The notes under the pieces were generated by a model. It worked only from the letters and a program-made list of their open reading frames with translations. It made no database searches and was not told where the DNA came from. From Selaginella moellendorffii (Eukaryota; Streptophyta; Lycopodiopsida; Selaginellales; Selaginellaceae): DNA of 64,000 bases. The stretch spans positions 3,530,443 through 3,594,442 of the forward strand of contig NW_003314265.1 in NCBI RefSeq assembly GCF_000143415.4. Direction: 5' to 3'. A program made the position numbers and the translations under genes. Within the stretch, counting starts at the first letter, position 1. The number at the start of each line of letters is the position of its first letter. Positions 1 through 10,683 of this stretch are shown here, in pieces.

Positions 1-73
1 GGAGCTAAAGAGCTCCCTTCTCTCTCTCTCGTTATTTCTAGGTTTTTGTGGCGCCCGCGCGGAGCGATCGACC

Positions 74-1961
74 ATGTCGCGTCTCACGGATCTCGTCGAT
101 CTTGACATCTCGTGCAGCAAGAAGGTGATCGCGGAGTACATATGGTGCGTCGCTCGGACAATGCCAGCTCCCCGTGCTCTCGTTCGTGCTGAGATTCTTG
201 GATTTTGTTGGCAGGATCGGCGGATCGGGGATGGATCTCCGGAGCAAAGCCAGGGTGAGCGGCCGGCAGCCGGCATTGGTGGATCTTCTTGTTGTGTGAG
301 CTTGCTCACTGTGTTTCTTCTCCTCCAGACCTTGGATGTCCCAAAGGTGGAAGATCTAAAGCAGATCCCAAAGTGGAATTTCGATGGCTCCAGCACGGGC
401 CAGGCTCCTGGGGAGGACAGTGAAGTCATTCTCTAGTACGTTTTGCTCTTTTGCTCTCGAGGATAACTTCTAAAACTCTGCTTGTCTCCAGTCCCCAGGC
501 GAAATTCAATGATCCATTCCGGAGAGGCAACAACATCCTCGTGAGTTTTCTCTTTGCTCTTGTCTTTCTCCTTTGCTTTCGTCTGACATTATATCCACTG
601 GTTCCTTGGTCAGGTGATCTGCGATGCCTACACACCAACCGGCGAGCCAATCCCTTCGAACAAGAGGGCTGCTGCTGCGAAGATCTTCAGCCACCCGGAC
701 GTTGCAAAAGAGGAGACATGGTAAAGTTTTCTCTTCCAGCTGAAAGGCCTGTTGTGATTTCCACTTCGTTTCCATTTTGAAGGTACGGGATTGAGCAAGA
801 ATACACGCTCCTTCAGAAGGATGTGAAGTGGCCTTTGGGCTGGCCGATTAACGGATATCCAGGAGCTCAGGTGCGACCACAATCAATCCATTTCCTCCTC
901 CTTTGCCTCAACTGATATTTTGTTTCTTCAGGGACCATACTATTGTGGAACTGGTGCAGACAAAGCCTGGGGCAGAGACATTGTGAACGCTCACTACAAG
1001 GCTTGCCTATACGCAGGAGTCAAGATCAGCGGCATCAACGGGGAAGTCATGCCGGGTCAAGTAAGAGCTTCGGAAGAGCATTCGTTTTTTTCTCGTTCAA
1101 GCTCTTATCGCTCGTTTTGTTGTGTTGGCCAGTGGGAGTTTCAGGTTGGCCCCGTCGAGGGGATCTCGGCCGGCGATCAACTCTGGGCCGCACGATACAT
1201 CCTCGAGGTGAAACTTACAATCCTGTGGAGATCGTTAACAAACGCTGGCTTTGTTTTTTCAGAGGATCACCGAGATTGCAGGGGTGGTCCTCTCATTTGA
1301 CCCCAAGCCAATCGAAGGAGATTGGAATGGCGCGGGTGCCCACACGAACTACAGGTATGCATCGTTGTTTGTTATTCTTTGTCTCGACGCTTGACTTTCG
1401 ATGAACAGCACCAAGTCGATGCGCGAAGAGGGAGGCTACGAGGTCATAAAGAGTGCCATCGAGAAGCTTGGACTGAGGCACAAGGAGCACATCTCGGCCT
1501 ACGGCGAAGGCAACGAGAGAAGACTCACTGGCAGGCACGAGACAGCGACCATTCACTCCTTCTCCTGGGTACGAAAGTTCTCTTTTTTTTTTCGTTCCAT
1601 TCAAAGCTCAAACTTTTACTCCAGGGCGTTGCGAATCGTGGCGCGTCTGTCCGCGTTGGTCGCGATACTGAGAAAGATGGGAAAGGTACGTATCACGCAG
1701 TAGGCATTTGCTAGACTTTCCGCATTGTTTTTTTTTTTTTTTCCAGTCAATATTCCATCTGCACGATCCAGGCTGAGATTGTTGACTGTGTGCTCCTTTT
1801 TCCTGGCACAGGATATTTCGAGGATAGGCGCCCAGCTTCCAACATGGATCCATACATCGTTACCTCGATGATCGCCGAGACCACAATCTTATACAAGCCC
1901 GGTAAGTTCTCCTTTGATTTTCCCCGTGTTTTCGGAGCTCACTCCTCTCGCTGCAGAGTAA
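74..1961 (+). CDS. Cytosolic glutamine synthetase (GS1), about 12 short introns
   Basis: The enzyme joins glutamate and ammonia to glutamine using ATP. The protein begins [12 protein letters not shown] with no transit peptide, which fits the cytosolic GS1 form. Exons can be joined in frame through the whole family order: [20 protein letters not shown], then [16 protein letters not shown], then [20 protein letters not shown]. The glutamate-binding and metal-binding parts follow: [27 protein letters not shown] and [10 protein letters not shown]. The ATP-site region reads [19 protein letters not shown] and RPASNMDPY. First exon 74-144 splices in phase to 215. The last coding exon ends at 1901 and appears to join 1957, giving a terminal YKPE and a TAA at 1959-1961. 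That last small join is the least certain part. Family assignment is secure. Confidence 0.95.
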
Positions 1962-2189
1962 GAGACACTTTCAGCAGCTGCAATAAATTCTTTTTGTTTT
2001 TACTTCTCCAATCTCGCAAGGCAAGCTCCCATGTTATCGATTTGATTCCAAGGAAATAATCCTGGCAACGATTCATCGCGTGGACAATGCAAGCGAGTGA
2101 CTCCATTCATTGGTTTGAGATGAGACTCTTCTTTTGTTCCTTAGATATATGATCAATATAAACTTACACAAAGAACCCTATTCGGTCAG

Positions 2190-5028
2190 ATGGTCTTTAA
2201 GCGGCTCCTCCCGATAGAAAAGCGAGTAGAGCAGGCATGGCACGAGTTCTTCGCAGATCCTTCTCTTTGGTGGGACAATCGCGCTAAAAACGTAAGAATG
2301 CTACGAACTTTTGTGATCTTCCTCTTCTTTTTCTTAGACCTCGTCTGTACAGTGGCCCAAGTTTCCAGACTTCAAGCATTCCACCACCGGCGAGTGCTTG
2401 TGGCTCAACGCCAGGGAGTGCCCGGAATGGGTCCACAGCAAGCTCGCCTCGCTGAAAACTCTGGCCGCGGGACAATCTGGACGAGCACAATACAAAAAGA
2501 GAGAGATCGAAACCAACCATGGAAGCCCTTCTCTCCAGCTCGCACAACCAGTAAGTACACTCCCATGCTCCTCGCAGAAACGCGATGCATCTGGAGTGAC
2601 AGCAGCCAGCGTACTCGCTGCCCTCAAATCCTGCCGAAGCTCCACGCATTTATCCACGGGGAAGCAGCTTCACCGGCAGGCGGACGAGTGTGGCCTCGTC
2701 TCCAATCCTTTCATGGCGTGTAGCCTGATCGCCATGTATGGGAGGTGTGGCAGCATGCCGCTCGCGCAGCAGCTCTTTGACGGGATGCCGCAGCACGACG
2801 TTTTCACCTGGAACTCGTTGATCCTGGGATACGTCACGGCCGGGGACAGTGACGTTGCGTTACAGCTCTTTGACGCCATGGACTGCGAGCCGGACTCGCG
2901 GAGCTTTGTCTTCGCGCTCAAGGCCTGTGCCGGCTCGGCTGCTCGGGAAGGAAAGGATCCAGTTCTCGGCCAGCTTGTGAAGAAGCGGTGCTTGGAGAGG
3001 GGCATGGCTTTGCATGCCGCAGCGGCGAAGCGTGGCTTTGTCTCCGACTTGTACGTAGCGAGCACGATGGTGGACATGTACGCAAAGTGTGGGAGCATGG
3101 CGCAAGCTCGCAACGTTTTTGACGAGATGAAAGAGCGCAACGCAGTCTCGTGGACGGCTCTCATGCTCGGCTATGTCGAGAATGGCGAAGATCTTCTGGC
3201 TTTGGAGCTGTTTGAGAGGATGAAGGAGGACGGGAACTGTGTTGTGGATGCCAAAGTTTTGGTGGCGGCACTCATGGCGTGTGCGAAGCTTGCCGCTACT
3301 GGAAGTTCGAAGGAGATACTGGACAAAGGTCGAGAGCTTCATGCTCGAGCTCGAAAGAGCGGCTTGATCAACAGTTTTGTGGAGAGCACGCTCGTCAGCA
3401 TGTACTCCAAGTGCGGCAGCATGACCGAAGCTCGGGCTGTTTTCGACCAGATGGTGAGCCCGGACACAGTGACTGTCAACTCGCTCATGCTCGGCTACGT
3501 TGACAACGAAGAGAGCGAGTCCGCTCTAGAGCTTGTTCGGAGTTGTGTGATACCAGACTCTCGGACGCTGGTTGCTGGACTGGCTGCCTGCGCTCGCTGC
3601 GCCAAGAAGAATCCCGCTGACAAGCCAAAGTTCTTGAAGCTAGGACAAGATTTCCACTCGCAGGCTCTCCAGGACCCGGAAAGACTGCTCGACATTTACG
3701 TGCAAACCACCCTGGTCGACATGTACTCGAGCTGCGGCAGCACCTCAGAGGCTCGAGCAGTGTTTGATGGCATCGATCTCGGATCGCGCACGGTAGCAAC
3801 CTGGAATGCGATGCTCCTAGGATACGCTGAGAACGGCGAGAGTGCGTTGGCTCTTGACCTCTATCGCCAGATGACGGGATCAAGCTGCCAAGCAAACTCC
3901 ATCACGCTGGTGGCCGCGCTCATGGCCTGCGGCAACTTAATGGCGCTCGACGCCGGACGGGCGATCATCCTGGAGGATCAAGGTGGCGCGAAGCTGCTCC
4001 AAAAAGGCGGCGGCCATGATCCGTTCCTGGCAGCCACCAGCGTGATAAACTTCTACGCCAAGTGTGGAGACATAGAGGAAGCAGAGAGGGCGTTTAATGA
4101 GATGCCAGTCAAAGACACGGCTGCACGGAATGCGCTCCTGTCGGCCTACTCCCAGCAGGGAGACAGCTCCCGGGCTTGTGATGTTTTCGACAAGATGGTG
4201 GACGAGAATGTCGGGGTGGATAAAGTCACTCTTGTCTGTGTGCTGCGAGCTTGCAGCCGGGGCGGATTGGTTGCCAGGGGCAAGGCCTACTTCGATGCAA
4301 TGGCCAAGGTGTACGGTATAACCCCCACGCTGGAGCATTATGGTTGCATGGTGGATCTTCTCGGCCGGGCCGGTTCGATTGGGGAGGCCGTGGACATGGT
4401 CCGTGCGATGCCGTACGAGCCCGATGTGGCGGTGTGGACGGCCGTGTTGAGCGCCTGCCGCAAGTGGGGAAGTGTGGAGTTTGGGAAGGTTGCGTTTGAG
4501 GCCCTGGTGGGGCTGGACCCGACGAACTCGATCCCGTATGTGTTGATGGCCCAGATCTATCGGACTGTGGGGATGGAGGACAAGCAGGAGCAAGTCGAGA
4601 GGATGAGAAAGTTGGCGGGGGCTTGGAAAAAGGCTGGGGAGAGCTTTTGGGTCGACGGTGCTGATAAGACACATAGTTTTGTGGTTGGGGATGTTGTTTC
4701 TCATCCTCGAAGTGAAGATATCGTGGTGAAATTGAAGAGCTTGCATGCAAGGATAAAGAGCAAGCATAAAAAGCTTACGAAGGTTGAGGAAGACGATGAC
4801 GATGCGGAAGCTCATAGTGAAAGATTGGCTGTTGTTTTTGCCTTGACCAGCACAAGCAAAACTGCTACCGTCAGAATCGTAAACAATATGAGAATGTGTG
4901 AGGGCTGCCACAGGGTCTGTAAGGCCTTTGCAAAATTGGAAGGGAGAAGGATAATTGTGAGAGACACAAGTGTTATTCATGTATTTGACGGTAGAAAAGA
5001 AGAATGCTCATGTGGTGATTCTTGGTAG
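2190..5028 (+). CDS. PPR protein of the PLS-DYW class with an N-terminal WWDNR/PDF motif
   Basis: Predicted organellar RNA-editing factor: the PPR tract reads an RNA site and the DYW domain is a cytidine-deaminase-like domain. A first exon (2190-2291) encodes EFFADPSLWWDNRAKN. A 46-bp intron (2292-2337) then joins in frame to KFPDFKHSTTGECLWL, and one long exon follows. That exon carries more than ten PPR units, recognisable by the recurring DMYAKCGS and AVFDQM/VFDEM patterns, with E motifs near residues 650-730. The C-terminal DYW domain keeps the zinc-binding HSERLA and CEGCH elements but ends CSCGDSW rather than DYW. The ATG at 2190 directly follows a cag, so an upstream exon with an organelle-targeting peptide could exist; none is obvious. 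Internal ORFs that open at TTG 2398 are part of this frame. Confidence 0.9.
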
Positions 5029-5845
5029 TTCAATTAAACTATTACTTTTCAACTAGACAATATTGACTTTTGTTTGTTACTTTGTGCCTTTGTTATAAGT
5101 TATCTTCTTTTTACATTTTCCTGAATAGTGTTATATTTTCAGTACATATGCTAAACAACATATAAAAAATTGACTTGGGAAGACTGAAAATTATGACTGA
5201 GTTGAAAAAGCTCATCTTCTGTTTCCTTTTATCTCTTATGTCCACCATTACTCTGTGAGTTGTGGCTTCCTACAGCTTCCTCCTACAGTAGAACCTAACA
5301 GTCAATCGTAGTGGATATGAGCTCATGGGATTTGTCTAGATTTTCCAAGTCAAGCAGGCTGGAGTGAATCGTAGTATGGGACCAGCCAACTTGGATCAAG
5401 CGGTCACAGTTCAGCAGCGATCCTCGATGAGCTTCAAACATCTACGTGACACCAACCGGTCCTCCACCATACATTTTAATCTTTTAGGCACTACATCAAG
5501 ATGACACCATCATCTACGGCTTGAAAGCACTAATACGCTCGAAAGATTGAATGATTCGTAACGAGGATAAGTTTCTTCCAGTTTTGATGTTCCTTTGGAA
5601 GTGCAGCGCATGTTGTTTTCTAGATTCTCGTTGACTTGGTTTTCTTTGAACATCGGTCGGTCCAGTCCAACTGGTGAAGTCATGGTCCGAATCAAAAGAA
5701 GTTCCAAGGCCACATTCTATATTCCTGAGCGTTCATCTTTGATGATAGCTTGTGGATTTTCCTGGTGTTTTATCGACGACTGCACTCTGGATGAATGGAT
5801 TACTAGAACATGAAAGAATAAGTCGGTTTGAATAAAGTATCGGCC
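5029..5845. other. Intergenic region between the PPR and receptor-like protein genes
   Basis: About 0.8 kb, AT-rich near the PPR 3' end, where several AATAAA-like and ATAT stretches could serve polyadenylation. I see no coding frame with family resemblance. Short ORFs on both strands overlap each other and look like chance. Confidence 0.5.
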
Positions 5846-8002
5846 ATGTCTCTCGCGGATTTGCTGCTGGGTTTGTTTCTACTCGTCTTTCTCGCAACAT
5901 CTCGGTCACAGTGCCCCACGAATCCATCCGGGATCGTCAACGACACACAGGCTCTGCTCTCTCTCGGTGACAGGCTTGGGATCAAAGTGTGGAAGGAGAC
6001 CGCCAATCCAGGAGCATGGCGGGGTGTGGAGTGGAGCTCGGACAACCGAGTAGAGGCCCTCACCCTGTCCAGGTTTAATCTCTTGGGAGTTCTTCCTTCC
6101 ATCTGGGACGAGCTTCCGTCGCTGGCTCGCTTGGACCTCTCGCAAAACAACATCTTCTCGCTGGAGGTGGCTGGTTGCAAGAACACGCGGCTCAAGCTCC
6201 TCAACTTGAGCTCCAATTCTCTGCGAGAGGTCCCAGCAAACCTCTCCAGCCTCGAGAGCATGGAAAGCTTGGACCTCAGTGGGAACTTCTTGGGAGTGGC
6301 TAGAGTTCCAAAGCTTAGCTCCACGCTGCGATCGCTCAACCTGTCCATCAACAACTTGACTGGGAGCGTCTCCATCGGTGGTAACCTGGGACTGGAGGCA
6401 CTGGAGCTCTCGCATAACAGACTCAGCGGCTCCATTCCAGAGACTTTCGGGGAGATGACGAACTTGATGCGCCTGGACATATCGTATAACAAGTTTAGCG
6501 GAGATCTACCCGATATCTGGAGCAAGAACTTGGAGCTCAGGTACTTGGATATCTCCAGCAATTCGCTCCAGGGTGGTTTGCCACCGAGCTTGCGAAGGCT
6601 ACGCAAGCTCTCGGTTTTAAGCGCTGGAAACAACTTTCTCTCCGGGCCACTGGAGCTGGAAGATGGCGACTTTGCGAGCATCGAGACTTTGCACCTCTTG
6701 CGAAACTTGTTTAACGGGACGGTACCAGCGAGGGTGGGAAGCTTGACGAACTTGAGGCTGCTGGTTCTCACGAGGAATCGTTTCAGTGGCTCTATACCTC
6801 TGGAGCTTGGAAACTGCTCAAACATCAGAGAGATATGGCTCAACAGCAATGACTTGACTGGAACCATCCCAGGCGAGCTCTCGCAGCTCTCGCATCTCCA
6901 GCAGCTAGTTCTCAACGGCAACGACATCGGCGGGGAGCTCCCTTCCGGACTCTCCAACTGCACGGAGCTCATCGCTCTCTGGCTGGAGCAGAACAAGTTC
7001 TCTGGAAATCTCCCTGACACCTTCGGAAATTTGAGCCGCCTGCTCTTTCTGTCGCTTTCCAGCAACAATCTTATCGGTTCAATCCCAGCCTCCTACGGTA
7101 AGATGACCTCGCTGATCGGCCTCGACGTTGGATCGAACGACCTCTCTGGAGAAGTCCCGGCCATGCTCCAAAATGTCTCGACATTGCAGTTCCTCTTCCT
7201 CTCAAGCAACAGATTCAGCGGCTCCATCCCGGATTGGCTTCTCCGGCTCAGGAACTTACGAGCCATGGACTTCTCGCTTAACAGGTTCTCAGGCGAGATA
7301 CCGGCAAGCATCGGCCGACTGTTTGCCAACGTCCAGCTCTACAACATGAGCACCACCACCCCGCTGGTTCGCGCACAAAGCCTCATCTACGCTGGCTTCG
7401 CCTTCCCGACAACCATGGACTTCTCCTCCAACCAGCTGAGTGGAAGCATTCCCGCGGCCATCGGCGACCTCTACAATCTCCAGGTGCTGGACCTGAGCCA
7501 CAACCGGCTAACCGGTCCCATTCCCGAGCCCCTGGGAAACGCAAAGAACCTCTCCAGGGTGACGCTCGCGAGCAATCGTCTCAAAGGCTCCATACCATCG
7601 TCCGTGGCGGACCTCTCGTTTCTCACCGTCTTCGACGTCTCCAACAACAGCCTGGTGGGACGGATACCTGACAGCCCGCAACTCTCGTCCATGGACGCGG
7701 CTCTCTTCGCTGGAAACCAGCTCTGTGGCTTGCCACTGATCAACACCTGTTCGAGCACTGCTACGCCGCCGCATAGGCCCAGAAGAGACGAACAAGGTGG
7801 TAGGGAACATGATCAAGGAGGCGTGACAACACTTGTCAGCGTCGCCATCTTCGTGGCAGCCTTCTTCTACGCGTTCTTCTGGACTTTCCTGTGTACTTTG
7901 CGGCAACCCACAAAGCTGGTTCCCAGCTCTGTGGGTGCTGGCAATCGAATTTCTAGCTCGTCCACCATGTTGCTGCCGTCCTTTCTACCTTCCAGTTCGT
8001 GA
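5846..8002 (+). CDS. LRR receptor-like protein (no kinase domain), single exon
   Basis: Predicted plasma-membrane receptor-like protein. The chosen ATG (5846) opens a signal peptide, MSLADLLLGLFLLVFLATS. The open frame extends upstream only to a TTG at 5828. An N-terminal LRR cap with PGAWRGVEWS follows. Then come roughly twenty plant-type extracellular LRRs with the LxxLxLSxNxLxGxIP pattern (for example LDLSHNRLTGPIPEPLG). A short non-LRR island near residues 500-520 (around YNMSTTTPLVRAQSL) precedes the last repeats, as in many receptor-like proteins. After a cysteine cap (NQLCGLPLINTC), a single membrane span (VSVAIFVAAFFYAFFWTFLC) leads to a short serine-rich tail. There is no kinase, so it would need a co-receptor; ligand unknown. 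It converges on the next gene with 36 bp between stop codons. Confidence 0.9.
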   Translation: MSLADLLLGLFLLVFLATSRSQCPTNPSGIVNDTQALLSLGDRLGIKVWKETANPGAWRGVEWSSDNRVEALTLSRFNLLGVLPSIWDELPSLARLDLSQNNIFSLEVAGCKNTRLKLLNLSSNSLREVPANLSSLESMESLDLSGNFLGVARVPKLSSTLRSLNLSINNLTGSVSIGGNLGLEALELSHNRLSGSIPETFGEMTNLMRLDISYNKFSGDLPDIWSKNLELRYLDISSNSLQGGLPPSLRRLRKLSVLSAGNNFLSGPLELEDGDFASIETLHLLRNLFNGTVPARVGSLTNLRLLVLTRNRFSGSIPLELGNCSNIREIWLNSNDLTGTIPGELSQLSHLQQLVLNGNDIGGELPSGLSNCTELIALWLEQNKFSGNLPDTFGNLSRLLFLSLSSNNLIGSIPASYGKMTSLIGLDVGSNDLSGEVPAMLQNVSTLQFLFLSSNRFSGSIPDWLLRLRNLRAMDFSLNRFSGEIPASIGRLFANVQLYNMSTTTPLVRAQSLIYAGFAFPTTMDFSSNQLSGSIPAAIGDLYNLQVLDLSHNRLTGPIPEPLGNAKNLSRVTLASNRLKGSIPSSVADLSFLTVFDVSNNSLVGRIPDSPQLSSMDAALFAGNQLCGLPLINTCSSTATPPHRPRRDEQGGREHDQGGVTTLVSVAIFVAAFFYAFFWTFLCTLRQPTKLVPSSVGAGNRISSSSTMLLPSFLPSSS

Positions 8003-8038
8003 TCCATCACCATCGAGCGTGTGACCGCTTGATGAAGA

Positions 8039-10579
8039 TCAATCTGCTCGTAGATGAATCCTTAAACTCTTCCTATCCGCTTTCAAGGCCGCCTCCTGTA
8101 TAGTCTTGAGCTTATCATGATCCTCCCACAGCCCCGCGCTCCGGTAGATGCTCGCCATCAGAACGTACGCAGCCGAGTCTCTCTCGTCGATCTTCGTCAG
8201 TGCCTCGAACGCAATCCTCCCCACTTCCACGTTCTTCCACTTACGGGAGGCCCCGAGGACGCTCCTCCAAACCACAGCGTCCGCTCTCAAAGGCATGCTC
8301 TCGAGGACTTTCACGGCCTCTTCCAGTCGGTTTGCACGCCCGAAGAGATCCACCAAGCTGCTGTAGTGATGAATCCCGCAAACAATGCCAGAGTCCGGGT
8401 CCATTGCCTGGAAAAACTCCCTGCCTCGTTCAACCAGGCCGCCGTGGCTGCAAGCAGTGATGACCGAGACAAACGTGATCGCGTTTGCTCGCACGCCATC
8501 TTCTCGCATCTCGCGAAAGGCTTTGAACACGCGCGACGTGTCACCCTGTTGGCCGAATCCTGTGATCATTGCATTCCAGGCGACGATATCTCGGACTGCC
8601 AGAGATCCAAACAAGTGCTCGGCCGCACTCATAACTCCGCACTTCCCGTAGAAGTTTACCATGCACGTCCCCACAACTTGGTCGTTTTCCAGCCCACGCC
8701 TGTAAAGCTCAGCCTGGATTTTCCTTCCAGCTTCACTGGACCCAACGTTCCCACAGGCCGTAAGTCCCGCTACAAGAGTCCGAGAGTTTGGAGCACAGTC
8801 CATGCTCTCCAAGAGTTCCAGCCCGAGCTCGCTCTCACCGTTGTCTACATATCCCTGGATCAAGCTCGTCCAAACGACAACGTCCCGGCTAGGCATGCGT
8901 TTGAAAACTGCTCGAGCTTTCACCATATCTCCACACTTGGCATACATGTCCACCAAGCTGCTCCCGACAAATCTGTGCTCACAGCATCCAAACTTCGTGG
9001 CGAGAGAATGAATCTCCATCCCCTTTTCTAGGCTCTGGATTCGCAGTAGCTTTCCATCTTCTCGCGGAACAGGTTGTTCGGACGCTGAAAGATGGACGCA
9101 GGCCATGAGCGCAGCAATAAACGTTCTCTCGTCCGGATCGTTCTCCCGAGCCATGCCGAAGAACAGCTCCAAGGCCAGCTTGCTGTCTCCACTTCCAACA
9201 GATCCCTGGATCATTGCGTTCCACGAAACCACGTCTCGGCCAGCCATGCCATCGAAGACCTTGCGAGCTTCCTCTAGCTTCCCACACTTCGCGTACATAT
9301 CGATCAATGTGTTCCCCACGAACACGTCCTCACAGCACCTGTTGTTTGAGGCTTCACCCTGGATAGCCACCCCAGTTTCCAAGCTCTTTCTCTTCACGAG
9401 TTTCCCGTCGACATCCACCGCTTCTTCTCGCATTGCCGAGCTCGCACAGGCGGCAAGCGCAGCAACATACGTTCGAGAGTTTGGACAGCACCCGGATAGC
9501 TTCATATCTTCGAAGAACACGAGAGCCAGCTCGCTTTCCCCGTTGTCCACAAAGCCTTGCATCAAGCTCGTCCAGAGCACGACATCACGACGAGGCATGC
9601 TCTCGAAAACCATCCGCGCGTCGGCCATGCTCCCACACTTCGAGTACATGTCCACAAGGCTGCTCCCCACGAAAATATCTCCATAGCAGTGGCTTTCCAT
9701 AGCTCCAGCGTGAACAGCGAGCCCCTTCTCCAGGCTCCTCGTCTTCACCATCTTTCCATATTCTTGAGTGGCCTCCTCTTTCACTGCTAGATTCGCACAG
9801 GCCCTGGCCGCAGCAACGAAAGTCCGAGAGTTTGGCGAACAGTCCATCTTCCCAAAGAACTCGAGGGCGACCTCGCTTTCTCCATTCTCTACGTAGCCCA
9901 GTATCAAAGCGTTCCAGGAGACCACGTCTCGCCGTGGCATCTCATCGAAGACCGATCGAGCATCGAGCATGCTGCCGCACTTGGAGTACATATCGATCAG
10001 CGAGCTCGAGAGGAAAACGTCTTCGCTGCAAGACGGTCCCATCTGCTTGGCTTGAGAGTGGATGCCTCTGCCGGTCTCGAGACTAGCCTCCTTGACGAGC
10101 TTCCCATCGACCAAAACAGCGTCTTCCTTCGCCGCGAGGCTGCTACAAGCCTTGGACGCGGCCATGAAGCTCCTGGAGTTTGGCTTGCAGCCCGACCGCC
10201 TGGCTTGCATCCTCTCGAAGAGATCCAGAGCCACATCGCTCTCGCCATTGGAGACGTAGCCCAGCATCAAAACGTTCCAGGACATCACGTTTGGGTGAAG
10301 AATGCTGTCGAACACGCGGCGGGAATCCTCCATGCTGCCGCATTTCGCGTACATGTCCACCAGCGCATTGACGACATGGATCCCCAGCTGCCTGCTCTCC
10401 GCCGCCTGGGCGTGGATCGCCTTGCCCTTGCGCAGATCCCTTATGCTGCCACATACCTTCAGCGCCGACACCAGCGCGGCCGCCTGCTGATCGGGCGCCC
10501 GCGGCGGCGCTGCCGAAGCTGGTGCGGCGCATCGAATCGCTGCCGTCGCCAAGCCGCGGAACAAGCGAACTCTTCCCAT
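8039..10579 (-). CDS. PPR protein of the PLS-E class, intronless
   Basis: Predicted organellar RNA-binding protein. The first ATG in frame is at 10579; the open frame runs further to a GTG at 10642 but has no other ATG. The N-terminus MGRVRLFRGLATAAIRCAAP is rich in Arg and Ala without acidic residues, which fits a mitochondrial or plastid presequence. The body repeats the LVDMYAKCGS / RVFDSM / DVVSWNALILGYVENGESE pattern about a dozen times. Repeat units here have strikingly similar sequences, suggesting internal duplication. The C-terminus has E-type motifs (DAVVWRSVLGASRKW, YVLMASIYRSAGLWED) and stops soon after, with no DYW domain. It would therefore need a separate deaminase partner if it acts in editing. 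It starts 104 bp from the 3' end of the casein kinase gene. Confidence 0.92.
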   Translation of the reverse strand: MGRVRLFRGLATAAIRCAAPASAAPPRAPDQQAAALVSALKVCGSIRDLRKGKAIHAQAAESRQLGIHVVNALVDMYAKCGSMEDSRRVFDSILHPNVMSWNVLMLGYVSNGESDVALDLFERMQARRSGCKPNSRSFMAASKACSSLAAKEDAVLVDGKLVKEASLETGRGIHSQAKQMGPSCSEDVFLSSSLIDMYSKCGSMLDARSVFDEMPRRDVVSWNALILGYVENGESEVALEFFGKMDCSPNSRTFVAAARACANLAVKEEATQEYGKMVKTRSLEKGLAVHAGAMESHCYGDIFVGSSLVDMYSKCGSMADARMVFESMPRRDVVLWTSLMQGFVDNGESELALVFFEDMKLSGCCPNSRTYVAALAACASSAMREEAVDVDGKLVKRKSLETGVAIQGEASNNRCCEDVFVGNTLIDMYAKCGKLEEARKVFDGMAGRDVVSWNAMIQGSVGSGDSKLALELFFGMARENDPDERTFIAALMACVHLSASEQPVPREDGKLLRIQSLEKGMEIHSLATKFGCCEHRFVGSSLVDMYAKCGDMVKARAVFKRMPSRDVVVWTSLIQGYVDNGESELGLELLESMDCAPNSRTLVAGLTACGNVGSSEAGRKIQAELYRRGLENDQVVGTCMVNFYGKCGVMSAAEHLFGSLAVRDIVAWNAMITGFGQQGDTSRVFKAFREMREDGVRANAITFVSVITACSHGGLVERGREFFQAMDPDSGIVCGIHHYSSLVDLFGRANRLEEAVKVLESMPLRADAVVWRSVLGASRKWKNVEVGRIAFEALTKIDERDSAAYVLMASIYRSAGLWEDHDKLKTIQEAALKADRKSLRIHLRAD

Positions 10580-10683
10580 CCATCGCAAGAACCCTAGATA
10601 TTTGCTAACATCGAATGACCATGAAGAACAATATGGCCTCACTAAACACCAGCTAGTAAGTACAGGACTACTTTTATAAGAAG

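Noticed and set aside
3937-4980. A 347-codon open frame antisense to the DYW-PPR gene.
   Set aside because: It lies wholly within a clear PPR exon on the other strand, has no family features, and such long antisense frames are common in GC-rich PPR genes.
5803-7068. A 421-codon minus-strand frame opposite the receptor-like protein gene.
   Set aside because: It mirrors the LRR repeats of the real gene; its own sequence is a low-complexity Ser/Leu/Arg shadow.
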